Assembly: GCA_002118135.1 (NCBI GenBank)
Contig: BDIU01000050.1
Coordinates: 62,001-126,000 of the forward strand
Source of the DNA: Trebouxia sp. TZW2008
Lineage: Eukaryota; Chlorophyta; Trebouxiophyceae; Trebouxiales; Trebouxiaceae
Length of the DNA stretch: 64,000 bases
Reading direction: 5' to 3'
Translations under genes and position numbers: made by a program
Shown here: positions 44,801-57,000 of the stretch, piece after piece
Layout of the letters: every line of letters begins with the position of its first letter
How positions within the stretch are numbered: the stretch's first letter is position 1
The notes under the pieces: generated by a model
The model's database searches: none
What the model was told of the DNA's origin: nothing
The model's input: the letters and a program-made list of their open reading frames with translations, nothing else

Positions 44801-47800
44801 TATCAGCACTACGTGCGAGATGTTCCTGGCAGCTTTGAGTTCTGGATGGAAAACATGATGGATCAGTCGCACGTCCCCTTCTCTCACTCTGGCGTGGCAG
44901 CTGACAGGCAAGCACACTTTGTACATACAATGTGTCCATGCAGCCCGCTGTTTGGGTAACTGCTGCTGACATTGCTGGTAGTACTGCTGGTGCTGCTGCC
45001 TGTGACTTGTTCTAGTGGAATGCTTTTTTTTTGCAATCGTGCATGCCATTGTGATCCCTGGTGTGTTGAGCGTTGTCAACAATCTGTCAATCTGAAAGCA
45101 TCTGCCAAGGCTGCTTTGCCATTAATTTTGCCGCAACTGGAGCAAAATTGTAAAAGCAAGACAACGTGTAGAGTCTGGGTCTAAAGACTTTCCTGCTCTC
45201 TTCTGCTCATGGGCATCACAACTACTTGTAGCTGCATCACTCCCCTTGTGTAAGCAAGGCAAGTCCTGACGAGTGCGTTGGGCGCCACGGAAAGGCAAAA
45301 AGCTGGGCAAGACAAAACCTGATTGTTGCTTTACACTTCACAGAAAGGCGCAAAGCTGGGGAAAAGCTGGTACAGTTGCATCTGGGATGATTTGCAAGTT
45401 CAAGCATGTCAATTGTCTGTTTATATACGCCTGTCATGACGCCCAGAACAAACCTGCCCTGGCAAGACCAACCTTTGACAAGAAAGAGAAATCAAAGTCT
45501 ACGCCATTAGCTGTCAAATCGGGAGCGGCTTTTTTATGCTTAGTCGCAGCATGCAAAATTTAGTAGTGCAAGCTGCAGCATGCAAGCTGCTGCTGCCAAA
45601 CACAAAAAGCCAAGCTTGCTTAGTTTGAAGAGATGTCCGCAAGCATTGGTCTCTGTGTGTTTGTCGCCTAGCTCTTTCACTAAGTTAGCTTGCCTTGCTC
45701 TGTCCAGCAGCAGCACTCTACATGTTGCAGATTGCACAATGTTTCTGGCACCCAGGTTGCAGTTGCATTGCAACCCACAATTGCTCAGCAAACCCAGTAC
45801 CTGCTTACTTGACAATCAGAGGGTGCAACATTTCTTGTTGGATGCCGCCCAGTATTCAAAGTACACAATTTAGCTCAGCAAGACTGGCCATGAATAAATC
45901 CCTGACGCTGCAGCTGGCTTGGTCACTCACAATGGCATCTGGTGCATCAAGTGTGGAGGTTGCATGTCAAGGCCAACTATGGGCTTGATTCACAATCTTC
46001 ATAATTCCTGCACCAGCCAGTATGAGGATGCTGAGAGAGCAGTTGGTCGCACTTGCATCATCCCAGCTGAGCTTTGCTGGTTTGACAGACCAGCAAAGAC
46101 TCCTACCTTGACATGTGGCACACGTGGTAACATGTGGCTTTTGTTGTTGTACATAAATGATTACTCCGCTGCGCAAAGAAGACGATTGAACTGACTTTGG
46201 AGAATTTCAAGCTCTTATTGGCTATAGAGCTGTAACACTCAGTAAGATCAGCTTGCCCGCTGAAGGCATGATGGCTGGTTAGCCGCATTGTCAGCAACAG
46301 ATGCAGTCATGCGATCACTCACTCACTCACTCACTCACACTCACTCACTCACTCACACTCACTCACTCACTCACTCACAATCACTCACTCACACTCACTC
46401 ACATTCACACTCACTCACTCAGACAGACAGTGCCTTAGTCATGTCCAGTTTTCAGTCAGTAAGTCAATCCGTGCGCCTTCATCTGGTCAACTCTTGCATG
46501 GCGTCTGTCCATATGCTTCTTTATTTTGCCAACTTCTCAGCCACTTTCCAGCAGGACGGTAGGCAGTACACTCTCTTTTTTTGGATGTAAAGACACTGTA
46601 CTGCTGGCCATCCTGGCACAAGGTGGCTGAGAAATTGGCAGAATACAAGATGATATGACTATAGGCATGATATGGGGTGGCCAGAAAGCAAGGCCACACT
46701 CGCTAATGCGTAAGTCGTTGTCAAGTTCATTCGACAAGCTTGATTGAAGTTTATGCCTGCAGGCATTTCAAGGAGGATGCAGAGCTGTTTCAGTATGTGG
46801 GAGTGGACAAACGACAGCAGCCCCAGGAAGGCTTTGAGTTCAACTACAAAGTCAACTTCAACAGCTCTTTTGGTCTCAGTGCACAAAATGTGGAGTTCAA
46901 GCCTCCAACTCTCTGCAGGTAAAGGACACCGTTATGCTGATCTTTTCAGCTGAAAGCAGATGCATGCGAGTTTTTGATTCTAGCCTGCTAACTTGTGTCA
47001 AGAATGGCTTTCAAGCAAAGCATAGTCTGCGTTAGTCTTAAATTTGCATCATCATTCTCTTTCAAAAATCTTGTGGACAGGTAGTTGCTGATCTCATCTC
47101 AGAGTGTTTGCTTGTTCCAGGAAACTGCATTCTAGCTTCCTTGTCACAATACGTGCCCATGTCCCATTCAGGAGCAGAGACTGTCTATGTTCAAATGCTG
47201 CAGCAAAGCGTTTAGGGTTTAGGCTTCTGAATGCTGTGGGATTGGCATTTGCTTGTGTGCGCCTTTAACTGGGTCTTTGGACCAATGTAGCATGTGGTCC
47301 AATCAATCATTGAGTCAAAGAACAAAGCATGATGCAGGTTTTCAACAGACAACAGCAAGAAGAGCGGTTTCTCTTTGTGGATCTACGCTGTCCCAATCAC
47401 CAGCAACAGCACCCGCCTCATCATCAATGCAGGCTTGAGTCCAAAAGCTTTCGCTGCTTCCATAGCAAATGCTCCAAAGAAGAAGAGCCCCGTTGACGCT
47501 GCCAAGACTGCTGCAATACGTGCCTTCAGCAAAGCAAAGCCCAGGTGAGCGGATTATCTGCATCCTGCTCAGGTTCAAGTCTGCAGCGCTGAATGACCTA
47601 TCACACCTTCAGTGCTAATGATGGTGATTGTCATGATGACCGTCATCATCAGCAGTACTGCTATTGCTATCTTGATCAACAATGGCGTCATCTTTATTAT
47701 CGTAATGTACTCGCTACTGTTTTCAACAGCGCTGCTGTTGTAACTATGATTTCCCCCCCTTGTGACTGTCACGCATTTTGTCCTTATTCCTGTTGTTGGT

Positions 47801-49347
47801 GCGGTCACCGTTTGTTTCACCACTTTGATTGTGATTTGAACAAGGTGATACAGGTGGCAGAGTCACATGCAGCTGAGTGGAATCACTGACGGTGATGCCG
47901 TCTTCCTGCACCGCCAAAGCAGCTATGCCAAAGAGCACGCTAAGGGGCAGCCCTCCACACAATACTACATGCCCTCCCCTAGTGACAGGTCACACATCCG
48001 TTCTGCATTGTGAATGCTGAGTACAATGATCCTGTTGTCACATGTCTGCTCCATCCTTCAACGCTACATGCCCTCCCCCGGTGACAGGTCAGACATCTAT
48101 ACAATGGTCAACACTGAGTATCATGAACATGTTGTCAAGCATGCTTGCCTTGTCCTGAGGAACGAGTTGTATTCCTGCATTGCTAAAGCAGCTATGCCAA
48201 GGAGCGCGCTAAGGGCCATCCCTCCACCCAATACTACATGCCCTCTCCCAGTGACAGGTCAGACCTGCGCTGCATTGTCAATGCTTATAGAACAAACGTG
48301 CTGCTGTCAAGGGTGCTTTGCTTGACCTCAGTCGTTGCACTGTTGATCTGCAGCTATGAAGTGTGCAGTATTGCATGACACTGGGAACATTGCAGCCCAC
48401 CCTCTGCTGTTTAGAAGGTGCATCAAAAGTCTCGGTGTGAAGGGTGTTTGAAGCATATGCAACTATTGTGCTGTTGGTACACCTGCCTGGACGTGCCATT
48501 GACCCAATTTGTGCACTAGGTCTTTGATGAGTTTGCCAGCAACAGTCAGGTACAAGCAAAGCGCTAGGCAACTGTGATTGACATCTGAAACCCCTCTTGG
48601 GCAACACCTGACAGTAGCAACCTTGCAGAGGATTGTCTGCACACCACTTCACTACAGTTTCAGAGCGCAAAGGCTTTGCCAAATGCTTGACATCAGCAGC
48701 TTTGTTTGCAGGGGAGTCTCTGCATGGTATCAGTGGCTAGACAGAAGGGGTGGTGGCGGGCCAAAATATGAGGGCCAGACCCAACCTGCTCTCTTCCAGA
48801 ATGACATGGGCAATGTGGAACGGCGAGTAATGTTGGACAGGAGCAACCACGTGCGCAACTGTTCATCGTGTACCAAGGTAAGTTGTAGCTGCAAATATCT
48901 CCATGCTGCCCTGACTAGATCTTGAATCACACTTTGACAGTAGCAAATCAGTAAAGGTGAAGATGCACAATCATTTTGTCCATTGCTACATGGCCTATGG
49001 TGCAATGCATACCTGCATTTACCTGGGACATTTACCCCTCAGTCATTGATTGTAGTAACTGGTTGTGTAGCAGGCTCTGTAATTAGTTTGCTGATATTGA
49101 CCATACACTTTTGTCATAAATCATGCAGGCTATGCAAAATACTCAGAAGCTGCAAGAGGCTTCAAAGTTCTCTGCTGTAGCAGCAGTCTTGGGCACAGCA
49201 TATCTGTTGGGTCAGGGCACAGACTTCCTATCTGTGCCTGTGCTTGCCAGCTTCATACTGGGAGCAGCATCTGTAGTAGCCAACAAGAAGCTACAGCAGC
49301 TTGAAAAGCATTTTGGGTTCTTGGATTGGGATCACTCTGAGCATTGA
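41880..49347 (+). CDS. PAO: Pheophorbide a oxygenase-family Rieske monooxygenase (PAO/TIC55/PTC52 type)
   Basis: Twelve exons join in perfect phase: 41880-42074, 42254-42392, 42618-42684, 43089-43191, 43585-43774, 44787-44907, 46763-46918, 47338-47544, 47854-47988, 48520-48549, 48712-48877 and 49129-49347. They give ~575 residues. The N-terminus is a basic, Ser/Arg-rich chloroplast transit peptide. The Rieske ligands are in LDLCPHR and [11 protein letters not shown]. The mononuclear iron site is [15 protein letters not shown] (D and two His). The C-terminal [11 protein letters not shown] motif (CxxC) and two hydrophobic segments at the end are typical of PAO, TIC55 and PTC52. PAO opens the pheophorbide a ring in chlorophyll breakdown; the exact subfamily is not decided here. 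The intron after 44907 is GC-AG. Copies of exons 5, 6 and 9 litter the introns. Confidence 0.92.
43370..43640 (+). repeat. Three copies of Rieske-gene exon 5 start with acceptor
   Basis: TGCAGAT.GGGCA.TCTGACAAG and GTATGCCTGCCAGAACAGC occur at 43371-43425 and in the true exon at 43581-43635. A poorer version (TTGGGCATTTCACAACAATC, then TGTCTGCCAGAACAGC) lies at 43485-43535. The first copy would be read [10 protein letters not shown] after the shared part and lacks the rest of the exon. Confidence 0.9.
43800..44160 (+). repeat. Decayed copies of Rieske-gene exon 5 end with donor
   Basis: The real exon end (43680-43774: TGGGCTGACAGCAGCCC, GAGAGCAGCATGCAAGCACC, then GAAG|GTAAG) is repeated at about 43803-43905 (TGGGCTGACAGCAGCCCTGA, then GATGAAG|GTGAC). 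It recurs at 43967-44062 (TGCTGACAGCAGCCCTCGAG, then CTGAAG|GTTAC), with a trace at 44120-44160. Confidence 0.88.
44340..44907 (+). repeat. Four tandem copies of Rieske-gene exon 6 (catalytic iron-site exon)
   Basis: Each unit starts TTGCAGAT.GGGCATGGAC.TATCAGC, at 44349, 44497, 44636 and 44781, with period ~140-148 bp. Unit 1 diverges after the FEF codons and loses the HxxxxH part. Unit 2 has a TAG in the GSF region. Unit 3 has a TAG in place of a Met-Glu stretch and a frame change. Unit 4 is intact and encodes the iron ligands. All four keep a perfect acceptor. Confidence 0.95.
46315..46425 (+). repeat. TCAC microsatellite
   Basis: (TCAC)n with occasional ACACTC interruptions, ~110 bp, in the Rieske-gene intron between exons 6 and 7. 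Confidence 0.95.
46510..46656. repeat. Imperfect hairpin (fold-back) element
   Basis: The left arm (46510-46577, including TTTTGCCAACTTCTCAGCCAC and GCAGTACA.TCTCTT) is the inverted complement of the right arm (about 46590-46656, AAGACACTGTACTGC, then GTGGCTGAGAAATTGGCAGA). Arms are ~65 bp with mismatches and the loop ~12 bp. Both strands can be read as a similar short peptide (FSAT.xQDG.QY), as expected of a palindrome. It could be a small fold-back transposon remnant or a hairpin-RNA source. Confidence 0.8.
47895..48285 (+). repeat. Copies of Rieske-gene exon 9 end with donor
   Basis: The real exon end at 47915-47988 (AAAGCAGCTATGCCAA, CAATACTACATGCCCTC, then GTGACAG|GTCA) is repeated at about 48056-48130 (CTACATGCCCTCCCCCGGTG, then ACAG|GTCAG) and 48180-48282 (AAAGCAGCTATGCCAAGGAG, then ACAG|GTCAG). 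The downstream intron sequence CTGCATTGT.AATGCT is included in the units. Confidence 0.9.
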
Positions 49348-50071
49348 TATTGATCAGCACTGATAGCAACCCAAGACAGGTTCAGCTCTTATGTTGTTGT
49401 ATCAAATGCGCGCTGAACTGTACCATTGATTGAGGGACATTTGCAGGTGCCTGGTAAGCACTACATTCTTTTTTTAAATCACATACATTGATTACCTTGG
49501 GCATTTTGGAGCGCAATGGCTGTTGCCTAAGCCAGCTGTCCAATTAGCATGTGATTGAACAGATTGTGACATAGGATTTCTTGTGTTTCTGCTAGCAGCC
49601 TTTTGTCTAGTTATATTCATGCAAGCATTCGTATTGTGTTGGTTTTCTGCTTTACTTGTGAATTATCAGATGACGATCCTTGAATGGCTTAGGAAACGGT
49701 CTTGGGAGCGCTTTGTTAGGAGGATTTGTACATTGTATCATGTTCGGCAAGAGTTGAGATTTTTGAATGACGATTTTGGTGAAATAGCTAGCAAGAAGCA
49801 CTTCAAGATGCATTGAACGGTCCTGATAAAGCTGGAAGTCTTGACAATGCCCTTGTAGATACAGGCTTGCGCCTGACCATCCCTGCTGCTCGGTCTGCTT
49901 TCTCACAAAAATTGTCCAGCGCATGCCGTGCGCTAGCGTTGCTGAGTCGATAACTGCCCCAGCCTCTGATACTGGTGATGGCTTCGGAGCAGTGCGTTGT
50001 CCTGACTACCTCATGAATCTGCATGCATAGTCTGTTCAACTTCGCACGTCGCTTTGGATCATCGCAACGCA
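49348..50071. other. Intergenic stretch
   Basis: Open frames on both strands (for example 49583-49816 plus and 49803-50072 minus) have no recognisable domains or splice partners. It probably contains the 3' end of the oxygenase gene and the promoter of the second BAP31-like gene. Confidence 0.5.
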
Positions 50072-50583
50072 ATGTTGGGCTTCGTGATACCCTTGCTAGC
50101 TTTCTGCGGTATTGAAGGCGCCCTTGGTCTTTCGCTGCTGTTGCCCTTGCCTTTTGCGAGACCTACAATTTTCGTATGTAAATTGACCAACACGCAGGCC
50201 GGCAGGTCAGTCGTTGCAACCATCTCGGTGATCCTTGTCTGTTTGTTGCTGGCGCCGCTGTATGATTTGACGAGATTTCATCATCGACCGGAAGACACGG
50301 CAGGCGCAAATGCAGTACGCAGGTGAGATCCGCATGCAGGCAAAATGCGCTTCTGCTTGAACGAGACATATAGCATGTTGCATCATGCTCAATTTTGTGT
50401 ATTCGCAGGCAATCTGAAGCCAGCGCCAATCTCGGAGCTATCCTCACCGCCTACGACTTGCTAGCTATGTTTGTTGTCAGGAAGCTAGGCTTGTCACTAG
50501 GAGAACTTGATGACGTGACCAGTGAAACAAAGCCTGTAGATCAAGTCAGAGCAGAAGTCAGGTCTTTTGCCCCAATGCAATGA
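50072..50583 (+). CDS. Short BAP31-like ER membrane protein (paralogue 2)
   Basis: Two exons, 50072-50322 and 50409-50583 (TGA), joined in phase 2, give 141 residues. Exon 1 is the same length (251 bp) as in paralogue 1 and starts MLGFVIPLLAFCGIEG. The second membrane pair is VVATISVILVCLLLAPLYD. Exon 2 starts SEASANLGAILTAYDLLAM, then FVVRKLGLSLGELDDVTS. As in paralogue 1, the protein stops where full-length BAP31 would enter its coiled coil. The tail is ~20 residues shorter than in paralogue 1. Confidence 0.75.
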
Positions 50584-51473
50584 ACAAACGAGCCTGTCAA
50601 AACTCTTGCACCTCAGTGGGGCAAGGTATCCCATTTTGCCGTCAGCATTCTGCCGAAGTTTGTGAAGGGCAATGCTTTGTCTCCCAGCAAGACCTGCAAA
50701 CTTTGTAGCAGCACTCTAGCACAGTGTCACGCTGTGTTGCTGTTGGTCTTGCATGATGATGAAAATCTGTTGCAAATATCAATGCCACAGACACTTATGC
50801 CATGCTTGACAAGCATCATGCAGCATTGTTAAGGCTGCAAGAATTTTGTTGTGGCCAACACAGTTGTGCTGGTCATTTACATGCCTTAGACGTAGTGTAG
50901 GCTTAGGTCAAGCTTTCAGCCATGCTGGTCCCATAAGTGCTGAGAAAAAAGAATTTCACCTTCTTCAGTCTGCAGTTGTGTCACCTGTGATGATAACTCA
51001 AGCCCGATGATGTGCTTTCACAGATATGTCAATTGAACAATCTTTCACTGTAGCAACCAAAGCTGGAGCACTTGTTGTGATATGCGGTTGAGCCAGTCAC
51101 AACGGCCTTTTATTTCATTTTGTGCGGGCATTGTGCATGACTATGACCATAGTAGTGATTTGGCAAGTCATTCATGTATGGGTAGAGCAACTACTACCCA
51201 GAGCAGCTTTGGTTACAATCGAGAACCAACTTGATGCGCCCATGTCAAATGGACACACCAGTCACAAAGTCTTTCAGTTCAGAGTGTCTCACAAGCGTGC
51301 AAGCACATCAAGAATATATTGTGTTACAGTGCCGCAGTGATGCTGCAGACAGCTATCTGATGAGTCAAGCATTTGCCATACACTGTCAGCATTGACCATT
51401 GTCTGTCTATTCAGCAGACTGTGCAATGTCTGCAGCAATGCTTTGTACAAGATATCAATCGTGTTGTAACCTC
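50584..51473. other. Intergenic stretch between convergent genes
   Basis: Converging 3' flanks of the BAP31-like gene 2 (+) and BAP31 (-). I see no gene or repeat of note. Confidence 0.5.
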
Positions 51474-53618
51474 TCAGTCCCTCTTGTTGCTTGCTTGATA
51501 AGGCGCTGACGAATCATGTCGGCTGATCTTCCGCTTTAAGTCATCATTTTGTTGTAATAATCGGTCGTACTCCTTTTCCAGACCCTGCAACAGTAGAAGT
51601 GCGTTTCTGCCTTACAACACTGATTTGTAGAATGACTCTCTGCACAGCTGTGCCCAAGTGCAGCCTTGATGTCTGCCAGGTGTCGCCAGAGCTCATGACT
51701 ACCTGCTGACTTCCTCATGCGCACAGCTGTTAATTGGAACTGTAGAGCATGTTGGGATGGCATGTGGGGGTCATGCAGTGATAGCCACAAGCTGCAGCAC
51801 AATGTGGCAGTAGATCACACAGCATTGCCAAAGTTTGTAAACAGTCGGGTCCACACCTGGCTTTGGCTCTTGAGGGTCTGCATATCTGATGTAGCTTTCC
51901 TCTTGTCTTCCAGAGCCTCATCTAGCTTCCTCTGCAACATGACAACCAGCTCAAACCATACTATTGTCACATCAGCGTGCACACTTTGTATACAGATATT
52001 CATCCTGCCAGCCATTGTCTTTGAAAGGGTACGAACAAGTGATATACACATGCTTGCTGTTGTGCATTGAGCACTGCTGTTGCCTCCGTTTGGAGGTATC
52101 CTTACATGCCAGCATGACTAGTCTGGTGACATAATGCACAAGCTATACGAGCAGGCACCTGAATTGTCGTAAACCATTTGCAGCACCATGCCTTTGCAAT
52201 GGGCTTAGAAGCTGTTGACAAATCAAAAAAGGATACACTATTTTCCATTTGGGCACAATATATGTGGTATCAAGCTGCGGCATCAGTACAGCCTTACCGA
52301 AGGTTGCTCCCTTCAGCAGGTCATGCCTCTGCAAATCAAATATTAAAATCGATATGCAAACTGCCTACAAGAAGTATGAGCCCCCATGACAATTGTGTAT
52401 ACTCTACAAGCAAGAGCAAGACCAAATGGGAGATGGGTGAATGCATACAGCTTTCCCACATCTTCTAACGGCAAGCCCTGCCAAGGCTTTTGTGCATGGG
52501 ATTAGGATGTCGACGCTTGCCTGCAATGATTGAAGTTGCTGTTGCAGATCAGGGCCCGATTGAGCTCCATCTTTTGCTCCTTTCTGGGGTGTGTCTCCTG
52601 ATGTCACCCTATTGTACTCATTCCGCAGTCCCTCTACCTACTGCAAAATAACTCAATTCCAGACTGATTGTGCAATTATGGTCATGGTCTTGACTGCAAC
52701 AGTCAGGATCTGGCAGCCAGATGCATCATGTGATTGAAAGTGATGCAAGGTACGCTACAGTATGTGGTGTCCTCACAGCATGAGACTATCCAAAACAGGC
52801 GTACAGTAAGGCAAATCAAGAATCGCTTAGCAAAAGGTGGCAGTCGCAAGCTGTTACGGACGCACACATTCCAACCAGCAGTGCAGCTGGATAGTTGCTG
52901 TCAAATGATGTCAGCATATGTCATTGACGCACCTGCTTGAGCATGGCTTGCTGAGATGTGCTCAGGGAGTCACGCTGGGAAATAACCAGCCCCAGTTTCC
53001 TGACGACAAATATGAGCACCAGGCAGGCAGCAGTCAGGACGGCTGACAGCTGGGACTCTGCCATTGATGCCCTGCAATCACAATGATGCAAAATCAGCTC
53101 AACATTGCATTGCTTGCAGCAAAGCGTATCTGCAGGGCTACTCTGATATGCATCCCTGAACCTCTGGAGGTTGCTTGTTGAATCACCCCTTGACACACGC
53201 CTACATGCCTTGAGTAATGCATGAATGCATGCGTGTTGTAGAGCCGCAAGATGTTGAACGGTGCATGGGCACAGAGAAAGGTCTCACCTGCGCTGCAAGC
53301 TGTCTGCTGAGGTTTCACGGTCGTGCTTGCGCATATGCAGCACGTCCCAGATTGGCGACGCTGACATGACCGCAAGTACCGTTGACAAGGTGGCAACGAC
53401 CGTCCATCCTGCAGGTTAAAAATATTGCAACCGTGTTCAGCGGTGACGCTGATTGATCAGTGTCGTGCGAGCTTCCTAGACTGCTTGCCTGCGCTGGTTT
53501 TGGTTGCTCGGCACAGCAGTACTGCAGGCCTGTCAAACGGAGGTGGGGACAGCAGCAAGAAGGCTATTGCGCTCAATATAGCACCGAGCACAAGCAGTGG
53601 GATTGCAAAACCGAGCAT
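51474..53618 (-). CDS. BAP31-type ER membrane protein, full length
   Basis: Six exons (minus) in consistent phase: 53618-53489, 53408-53288, 53071-52933, 52637-52521, 51931-51857 and 51584-51474. They give 230 residues, the normal BAP31 size. N-terminal membrane segments are MLGFAIPLLVLGAILSAIAF, VVATLSTVLAVMSASPIW and AVLTAACLVLIFVVRKLG. The cytosolic part is coiled coil (QQLQSLQ, RKLDEALEDKRKATSDMQ and GLEKEYDRLLQQNDDLKR). BAP31 proteins retain or export membrane cargo at the ER. Two of its five introns are GC-AG (donors CAG|GCAAGC at 53488 and 52520). In paralogues 1 and 2 the region of its first two exons is a single exon. The C-terminus SNKRD is not a KKXX signal. Confidence 0.88.
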
Positions 53619-54029
53619 GGCTTCGAAGCCGGTAGGTCAGAAGTAAGAGACCGCCAGATCAGACTGCATCGACGAACATGCACATGCAAACATTCTGTGA
53701 CTTGAAGTCTGACATCGATGCGCACAACGAAGTTTAGCAAATCGCGTTTGACTGAGCACTTGAGTCTTCTGAGTCAAACCTGTCAAGCAAAGTGCAGAGC
53801 GCAAGAAATTGCCGTTGCCAACAACTCGACGGGCGTATGGCCGAAAGCGGCAGGGCTCAGTGATTGATGCGGTTAGCTGCAGGGCATGACGTACCTTTAG
53901 GAGACTGCACGCACTTCGCAAGCCAGACAGGCCAGCATGCAAGGCAACGACCTTGAACGAACTGGCTCAGAGCATCATTCCATGTAAATTTAACGGTTCT
54001 GAGCTCTACCTCCGTGGAGGTTCGCTCAC
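53619..54029. promoter_or_regulatory. 411-bp divergent promoter region (BAP31 and menin-like genes)
   Basis: The two start codons face away from each other across this stretch, so it must contain both promoters and leaders. I see no defined element. It is GC-richer than the flanking introns. Confidence 0.5.
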
Positions 54030-57000
54030 ATGGTACATCCTGTCACAGCACTGCTGCAAAGCCTCATAGAGCAAGAGCTTGGTTCAGCTGACTTGAACAT
54101 TGCCAAAGTCTCTATTGCTCTGGGGGCTGTTGAGACCCCACTGACCAAGAAAGACGCTGCGCAACAGACTTGGCCTGCACACCTATTGGTAAACAGCCTG
54201 CTAGAGACAGAAAAGTTATAGTCACATGTTTGAGCAACCCAAGTTAGTCAGCACCTATTGCAGGCAGAGGTCGATGAATACCTGGCTATCTTTCAGACTT
54301 TTGTGGCTGACGTTGACAGGCAGCTCAGCTCAAAGCAACTAGACTTGCCAGTAAGCTTTTCCAGATACTTTGCATTGACCCTGCAACAGACATGCTGAAG
54401 ATGAGAGCATGAGTCACTGACTGCACTGAGCATTGCAGCAATCTGCTAACAGCATCTCATTGCACTTGCATCCTGCTTGTCTGATGTGCATGCTACACTT
54501 TGTGTGACCCGCCCAGCACTGCACAACATGCCACAGACTGTTGGATCCTCAGAGTTACGTGTTGCTTTTGCAACACCAGCAATGCTGATGTCGGTGTGAG
54601 GTGATTGTGAACTGATGATGAGCTGGACGAACTGATTGTGTCACATGACGCCTGTAGGGCAAAGTGAAGGTTGTGGCAGACTCAGTCTGGTCCAAATTGA
54701 CTGGAGTCTTTGTCAATGATGTACTTCATGTACAGGTACATTCAATTTACATGTTCTGCAGTTAACTGAGTCACACTCCTGCCCACAGCATCTCATCTGC
54801 AGACATTCTTGCTTTGCCTTCAAGCTCTGCTACTTGCCGCTCACCTCCAACAAGCTGGTCATGCATATGTGCAGCATGCAAACATCTCCACTCAGCACTT
54901 TCAAGCAACCAAAATATGCAGAGCATGATTATTGTCCACTCATCACAAAGTATCTGTACAGCATAAGCCTAGTGACAATAGCCGCATACTCACAACTGTG
55001 CGTGTGTGCAACGTGTGGACACCTCTCTTCACACTGCAAGCACATGCCTAGTGAACACTGACAATTTTGTCACCTAGGGCATGCAGCTGGTGTTGTTTAC
55101 TGCTCATCACTATGCATCTGTACAGCATTGAATTGGCAACCACAGCTGCATACTCACCAATGTGCGTGTGTGCAGCATGTGTACACTTTCACTCAGCATC
55201 TGAAGCACACTACATGTTTAGCTATCACCAATAGGTTTGCCACTTAGGGCATGCAGCTGACGTCATCTTCTGCTCATCACTATGCATCTGTACAGCATTT
55301 GAACTGGCAAGCACAGCTGCGGACTCACCAATGTGTTTGTGTGCAGCATGTGTACACCTTCACTCAGCACTTGAAGCATGGAACCAAGAGCCCCAAAAGG
55401 CAGCTGGACTGTGGTGGTGTAGTGACTACTGTATTAGCTGCATGCCTGATGTTGGCTTCGGAGCACGGCCACACGGATTTGGCAGCATGCAAGTTTCAGG
55501 CTAGGCCCTGACTTTCAGCTTGCTGTTGTGCTGCGCTCTTGATTTGCACAGCACCCGCTTTCATGCTAAACGCGTCACAGCAAACTCTGTATATGCTGCC
55601 TGATGTTGGGTTGGGTTGCTAGCTGAACAGTAGCCCCTGACGGTGCGCCTCCATTTGTGCTGTCAAAACAATTGTAGCAAGTTTTGCAAGCAAGATGAGA
55701 TGCACAGTAGGTCACATTTGGTCTGCACATGGGCTGGTCCAATGGCAATTGTGTCGCCGACCATGCACTGGCTGTTCCTGAGCGTCAAGTATACCAAAGA
55801 CTTGCAAATTTCATCAGGCTGTGTCTGTCGTGCAGGTGTCTGAGGATCACTGCTGGCTGAACAGTGACCCCAAAAGGGGCAAGGAAGGCCACCGTTGAAG
55901 TGCCAAGGGACAGCGCTGTAAACTACTGTGGACCAATGCTCAAAGTATAGTGGTCACATGGATATGACAAAAGCCTTAAACCAGGCTCTGTCTGTCATGC
56001 AGGTGTCTGAGGATCACTGCTGGCTGAACAGTGACCCCAAGGGGGCCAGGGAGGGCACTATTGAGGTCACAGTGGACAGTGCAGCCAAGAGGGCGCTGCC
56101 TGTGAATGCTGCAGCCTGGCAAGGGTGGCTCTACTCTGGAGGTCATGCTCCGCTTTGCTCAAGACAGGTATGGACTGCTACTCAGCTCTTGAACTACTGC
56201 ACCACCCCCTTTCCCACACAGGCACACGCCAAACCCCCCTTTCCCCCCATACCGCAACAGTGTTTTGTTTAGGAGTGATGTTGAAACCAAAGCGCTGCCT
56301 GTGAATGGTCCAGCCTGGGAAGGATAGTTGTAGCCAGGAGGGCATGCCCCCTCTGCTCTCAACAGGTATGGACGGTTGCTGCCCAGTGCTTTGTTGGGGC
56401 TCCTCCTTTTACACTTTGCTGGACAGTAGTGTTGCGTGTAAGTGCTGCAGCTTGACAGGGGCGGCCTTTTCCAGGCAGGCATGGCCCTCTCTCCTCCCGT
56501 CAGGTCTGAGTTGCTGCCTCACCAAAATGTGTTGTCTTGACAACCCCTGTCTAGACTGTGAAAAGAATATTGGTGACATTAAACATCCTCACCATTGTCA
56601 TGATAGCAATGACAGGCAGTGACAGCAGTAGCTAGCATGACAGCGTTAGCAGTAGTACTCCAGTGTTACTAATGATCCTGTACTGTTGATGCAGATGACT
56701 GTGACAGCTATGATCACGTCCATGAACCCTTCCATCACAGCTAGACAGAACAGTGGCCAAGATTCTGAAGAGGTAACGGCCTTCTTACTTTCTCACGGTA
56801 TGTCGGCAATCTGGCTGGGGCTGGCAAATTCAGTGCAGCCTTTGGCTTGCTGACTGAGGTGCACAGCCTGCATCGTTTGTTTATGTTCAAGAGCTCCTAA
56901 GCATGCTACATGGACTTTCGAGGCATTTGCTGATCAAATTTGTTGCTGTTGTCTCTTGCATGATCTGCATGAGATAGCACAAGAAATGACGCCCAAGCTG

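Noticed and set aside
46288..46590. 100-codon plus frame (Ser/Leu/Thr/His repeats)
   Set aside because: Translation of the TCAC microsatellite and the following hairpin.
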